NCBI RefSeq assembly: GCF_014334135.1
Contig: NZ_CP060497.1
Coordinates: forward strand, 1,426,001-1,490,000
DNA: 64,000 bases
Direction of reading: 5' to 3'
Origin: Olivibacter sp. SDN3
Lineage (GTDB): Bacteria; Bacteroidota; Bacteroidia; Sphingobacteriales; Sphingobacteriaceae
Shown: one piece after another, positions 62,389-64,000 of the stretch
Layout of the letters: every line of letters begins with the position of its first letter
Position numbering within the stretch: the stretch's first letter is position 1
Translations under genes and position numbers: made by a program
The notes under the pieces: generated by a model
The model's input: the letters and a program-made list of their open reading frames with translations, nothing else
Told to the model about the DNA's origin: nothing
Database searches by the model: none

Positions 62389-64000
62389 CTATGTTTTATG
62401 ATCGGAAGATGAACTTCGAAAGAATTCTTCATACAATTCGTTATATGGTAAAATGACGGAAGGGTTATGCATAAAAGGAATCTCTTTATTAAATAGCTCT
62501 TCCAGGGTTTCACGTAATTTTGATAAAAAAACGGCTTTTATTTCTTTTAATCTATCACCTACTAATGCTTGATTGTCACTATGGAAAAAAGATCCCTCAT
62601 TGTTTAATCTACGAACGGCATAGAGATGAGGCTCTACATCTTCTATGCCTTTTTTCTGTTCATAAATATAGGTGTAGAATAATGTTTGGATGAGGGCTTT
62701 ATTAAACTTGGGATTGGAAGCATTGAATAGCTCGTCGTTATTTTTCGTGTATTCTAGTACATCTCCACCCGTTTTATAGTCAACAATACGAATTTTACCG
62801 TCTTTTTCATCTATGCGATCGATAATTCCCTGAAGTTTTACCAATTTTTCCTGACCATTAACTGTTATCAGAAAGTCAATTACATAGTCCTCATTATTTT
62901 CAAGTTCGATAATGTTGAAAGGGCAGGTACCGATATCAATATTTAGTATGATCCGAGCGTAATCTTCTACAATTTGCAAAATGATTTTTTCAATACTAGT
63001 TGTTTTTTCTAATGAAAGATATGTTTTGTTTTTATAAAAAGTGTTTGAAAGCGCTTGTAAACAAAGTGTGGGCAGTTCACTACATTTTTCGTGGATGCGA
63101 TTGGCTGTAATGGTAGCATTGGTTGATTTCAAATCTTCATAGAACCATTGCATGACTTCATGTAAGACCGAGCCGATTTTATTTACCTGAAAATCGTCCA
63201 TTAGTTGATCGGGTTCTTTAATCTTTGCTATATTCTTAAAAAAGAAAAGTAAAGGGGATTGTATATAGTTTGTCAGTGCAGTAGCAGAAATTTTTAAGGG
63301 ATCAACCGTTAAATAGTTATCCAGAGTCTCTGCAACCTTACCTGTTTTTGTGATATGTAAAGGTAAAGGCAATTTACTTATGTTTGTTTCTTGTTGTTGT
63401 TTAAGTTGAGAAAAACTAAAGTTACTTTCAAAGGCTAACTGTTTGATAAATCGCGAGACTTCTCCTGTACTATTTTCATCTACCTGATTATTATAGACGA
63501 TCGTAATTTGTTCTGAACGTTGCAGTAGCCTATAGAAGAGGTAGGCGGAAAGTGCCTCTTGGTTCTCAAGAACCGGGAGGCCGTAAGCTCGTCTAATGGC
63601 GTCTGGAATAAAAGTATTTCCGAAGCTTTTTTTCGGAAGTATACCGTCATTCGCACCTAAAATATAGATTTCTTTGAAATCAAGATTCCTGCTTTCCAGC
63701 ATTCCCATAATTTGAACGCCTTTCAGTGGATCGCCTTCTATTGCAGCATTTATGTTATAAAGATGTTTACGAACCAACGAGATGGTGAACGGTAAGGCCG
63801 CCTGTTGCAGTGACGAGTACACATGTAAACCATCATATAGATGATTTAATTCTTGTAGAGCGGTAGTAAACAGGCTGGCTTCTATCAGGGTAAGGTTGCC
63901 ATGATCTTTCCTATAATTAAAAATGCGCTTTAATATTACTTCGAGGGCTGTTATAAGCGGAATAGCATGTTTTTCTCTTTTAAAGAAGACATTGATTTCA
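62389..64000 (-). CDS. PD-(D/E)xK nuclease-family protein, AddB-like (5' part cut by window)
   Basis: The frame stays open from the stop at 62389 to the right edge; it is truncated there, and a GTG at 63822 is only an internal codon. The readable part has a helicase-like segment (GVQIMGMLESRNLDFKEIYILGANDGILP, EALSAYLFYRLLQRSEQITIVY), then the nuclease domain: KISATALTNYIQSPLLFFFKNI, GSVLHEVMQWF, LQGIIDRIDEKDGKIRIVDYKTGG (Asp and Lys of the DxK core) and LIQTLFYTYIYE. This layout resembles AddB/RexB-type subunits of RecBCD-like double-strand-break repair complexes. A partner addA-like gene is not in the window. Confidence 0.82.
   Translation of the reverse strand, partial: EINVFFKREKHAIPLITALEVILKRIFNYRKDHGNLTLIEASLFTTALQELNHLYDGLHVYSSLQQAALPFTISLVRKHLYNINAAIEGDPLKGVQIMGMLESRNLDFKEIYILGANDGILPKKSFGNTFIPDAIRRAYGLPVLENQEALSAYLFYRLLQRSEQITIVYNNQVDENSTGEVSRFIKQLAFESNFSFSQLKQQQETNISKLPLPLHITKTGKVAETLDNYLTVDPLKISATALTNYIQSPLLFFFKNIAKIKEPDQLMDDFQVNKIGSVLHEVMQWFYEDLKSTNATITANRIHEKCSELPTLCLQALSNTFYKNKTYLSLEKTTSIEKIILQIVEDYARIILNIDIGTCPFNIIELENNEDYVIDFLITVNGQEKLVKLQGIIDRIDEKDGKIRIVDYKTGGDVLEYTKNNDELFNASNPKFNKALIQTLFYTYIYEQKKGIEDVEPHLYAVRRLNNEGSFFHSDNQALVGDRLKEIKAVFLSKLRETLEELFNKEIPFMHNPSVILPYNELYEEFFRSSSSDHKT

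Overview
The window looks like a chromosomal segment of a Bacteroidota bacterium, most likely the Sphingobacteriaceae (Pedobacter/Olivibacter/Parapedobacter-like). The evidence is a SusC/SusD pair, DUF4468, DUF2911 and DUF2007 proteins, LytS/LytTR and AraC regulators, near-absence of Shine-Dalgarno sites, and repeated matches to the Bacteroidota promoter (TTTG, a 19-21 base spacer, then TAnnTTTG). No identity to a named species can be claimed from sequence reading alone.

Region 1 (1-780) holds a decayed YCII-like gene at the left edge and a small orphan ORF with its own terminator. Region 2 (980-20907) is a polysaccharide utilisation locus. One minus-strand operon runs susC, susD, an unknown exported protein, an exported FAD oxidoreductase, a divergent GH31, a six-hairpin glycosidase-like protein, a GH2, a cytosolic FAD oxidoreductase and a sodium/solute symporter. 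A divergent GntR/LacI-type regulator faces it, and two CTGGTyTGGTT operator-like sites sit on the two promoters. The locus is visibly GC-richer than the rest of the window. The likely flow is outer-membrane capture and import (SusCD), periplasmic trimming (GH31, GH2, six-hairpin protein) with a redox step, then symport and a second flavin step in the cytosol.

Region 3 (21-38 kb) is accessory: an ANT(6)-like nucleotidyltransferase, DUF4468, a prokaryotic ionotropic-glutamate-receptor-type channel, GNAT, AraC regulators, methionine aminopeptidase, a split kinase/phosphotransferase pair, a Bcr/CflA-type MFS transporter, a SIR2-like protein, a LytS/LytTR pair, a GHKL ATPase, a YiiX-type papain-fold protein, a cupin and a YdeI-type protein.

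Region 4 (38.5-64 kb) is mostly conserved housekeeping: tRNA-Pro, ybeY, a YugP-type protease, rmuC, thiL, nadA, nadB, a gamma-carbonic-anhydrase-like protein, mnmG, an ABC-F protein, apaG, a Dus enzyme, a CPBP protease, cdsA, hisS, an Lrp regulator, pdhB, and an AddB-like nuclease cut by the right edge. Three parS-type sites (43.09, 51.48 and 51.51 kb) suggest this part lies near the replication origin.

The non-coding signals most worth following are: an 8-unit array of 11-bp repeats (39679-39766), a 27-bp-arm hairpin against the tRNA-Pro 3' end, a 50-base palindrome with parS at its centre over the rmuC stop codon, and a probable small RNA gene (about 60386-60521, minus) with its own promoter and terminator.
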